Part shown: positions 7,303 to 7,634 of the stretch, piece by piece
Layout: each line of letters starts with the position of its first letter
Numbering within the stretch: position 1 is the stretch's first letter
Source of the DNA: Arenicella sp.
GTDB lineage: Bacteria > Pseudomonadota > Gammaproteobacteria > Arenicellales > Arenicellaceae
NCBI GenBank assembly: GCA_023299895.1
Contig: JALZWI010000175.1
Location: forward strand, 1 to 7,634
Direction of reading: 5' to 3'
DNA: 7,634 bases
Notes under the pieces: generated by a model
The model's input: only the letters and a program-made list of their open reading frames with translations
Database searches by the model: none
What the model was told of the DNA's origin: nothing
Translations under genes and position numbers: made by a program

Positions 7303-7634
7303 ATGCAAAATACGCCCAATAATAAAGACCAACCAAACGAACAAATTCCAGAAATACTTCGGCAACCAGAATTTATACTTGGGGCTGCCGAACCACATCA
7401 ATTTCCTGAAGATCAAAAATTTGAAATTGCCTTTGCAGGCCGCTCTAATGTCGGAAAATCGAGCGCGATTAATGCGATTGCTAATCGTCGTAAATTAGCA
7501 CGAACCAGCAAGACACCTGGAAGGACTCAACAAATAAACTTTTTTTCCTTAGGCGAACAAGCTCGTTTAGTAGACTTGCCCGGCTATGGCTTTGCACAGG
7601 TTCCAATACCAGTGAAAGAAAAATGGCAAAAAAC
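7303..7634 (+). CDS. engB: EngB (YihA/YsxC) ribosome-assembly GTPase, N-terminal part (runs off right edge)
   Basis: The first 110 codons are present; the gene continues beyond the window. It encodes a TRAFAC-class GTPase, which binds and hydrolyses GTP and is needed for a late step of 50S ribosomal subunit assembly in the cytoplasm; it is essential in several bacteria. G1 (P-loop) is GRSNVGKS (46-53), preceded by EIAFA. The switch I/G2 segment is TSKTPGRTQ (68-76) with INFF after it, and G3 is DLPGYG (91-96) followed by FAQVP. The TPGRTQ and DLPGYGFA wording is diagnostic of EngB among small GTPases. G4 and G5 lie off the edge. The ATG at 7303 is the earliest possible start, because an in-frame TAA occurs at 7297-7299. 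The N-terminal extension before the GTPase core is short, as is usual. There is no Shine-Dalgarno sequence. The gene is divergent from cytochrome c4, a known gammaproteobacterial arrangement. Confidence 0.95.
   Translation, partial: MQNTPNNKDQPNEQIPEILRQPEFILGAAEPHQFPEDQKFEIAFAGRSNVGKSSAINAIANRRKLARTSKTPGRTQQINFFSLGEQARLVDLPGYGFAQVPIPVKEKWQK

Noticed and set aside
7235..7498. An 87-codon plus-strand reading frame across the engB start
   Set aside because: It overlaps engB in another frame; the engB frame has clear GTPase motifs, while this one has no recognisable family and begins in non-coding DNA.
1..7634. Search for a new defence system, mobile element, CRISPR array or structured RNA
   Set aside because: The window is almost fully occupied by housekeeping or repair genes, the gaps are short, and no direct repeats, att-like sites, transposase or conserved RNA fold were seen.

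Overview
The window looks like a stretch of moderately AT-rich chromosome from a gammaproteobacterium. The main reason is the pairing of a diheme cytochrome c4 gene with a divergent engB (yihA/ysxC) GTPase gene, a neighbourhood known from Pseudomonas and relatives. The Tas-type aldo-keto reductase and the proteobacterial AddB-like protein also fit. The genus cannot be named from this sequence. There are no signs of recent mobility: no insertion sequences, integrase, tRNA, CRISPR array or long repeats were seen.

Layout: four genes lie on the minus strand and one on the plus strand. In order of minus-strand transcription (right to left) they are cytochrome c4 (7094-6471), a symmetric hairpin terminator (about 6420-6451), an AddB-like iron-sulfur nuclease (6338-3621), an AddA-like UvrD-family helicase-nuclease (3620-258), a small hairpin, and the first 60 codons of a tas-like oxidoreductase that runs off the left edge (182-1). 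On the plus strand, engB starts at 7303 and runs off the right edge. No gap between genes exceeds about 210 bases.

The core of the window is the addB-like/addA-like pair. The addB stop codon and the addA start codon touch with no base between them, so the two are almost certainly co-transcribed and probably translationally coupled. Together they look like a two-subunit resection machine for double-strand DNA breaks, functionally comparable to AddAB or RecBCD. The AddA-like subunit has a full set of SF1 helicase motifs and an intact RecB-type nuclease site. The AddB-like subunit has a second intact nuclease site framed by four cysteines in the AddB iron-sulfur arrangement, but no Walker A motif in its N-terminal region. 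It matches, from memory, the roughly 900-residue 'probable DNA repair protein' family related to AddB (TIGR03623), which has been studied much less than classical AddB.

Cytochrome c4 is a periplasmic electron carrier with its own good promoter and Shine-Dalgarno site. EngB acts in large ribosomal subunit assembly. Three of the five genes (tas, addB-like, engB) lack a clear Shine-Dalgarno sequence, and two of them have a -10-like hexamer six bases before the ATG, which raises the possibility of leaderless transcripts. No wholly new system was found; the most interesting item is the divergent AddAB-like pair.
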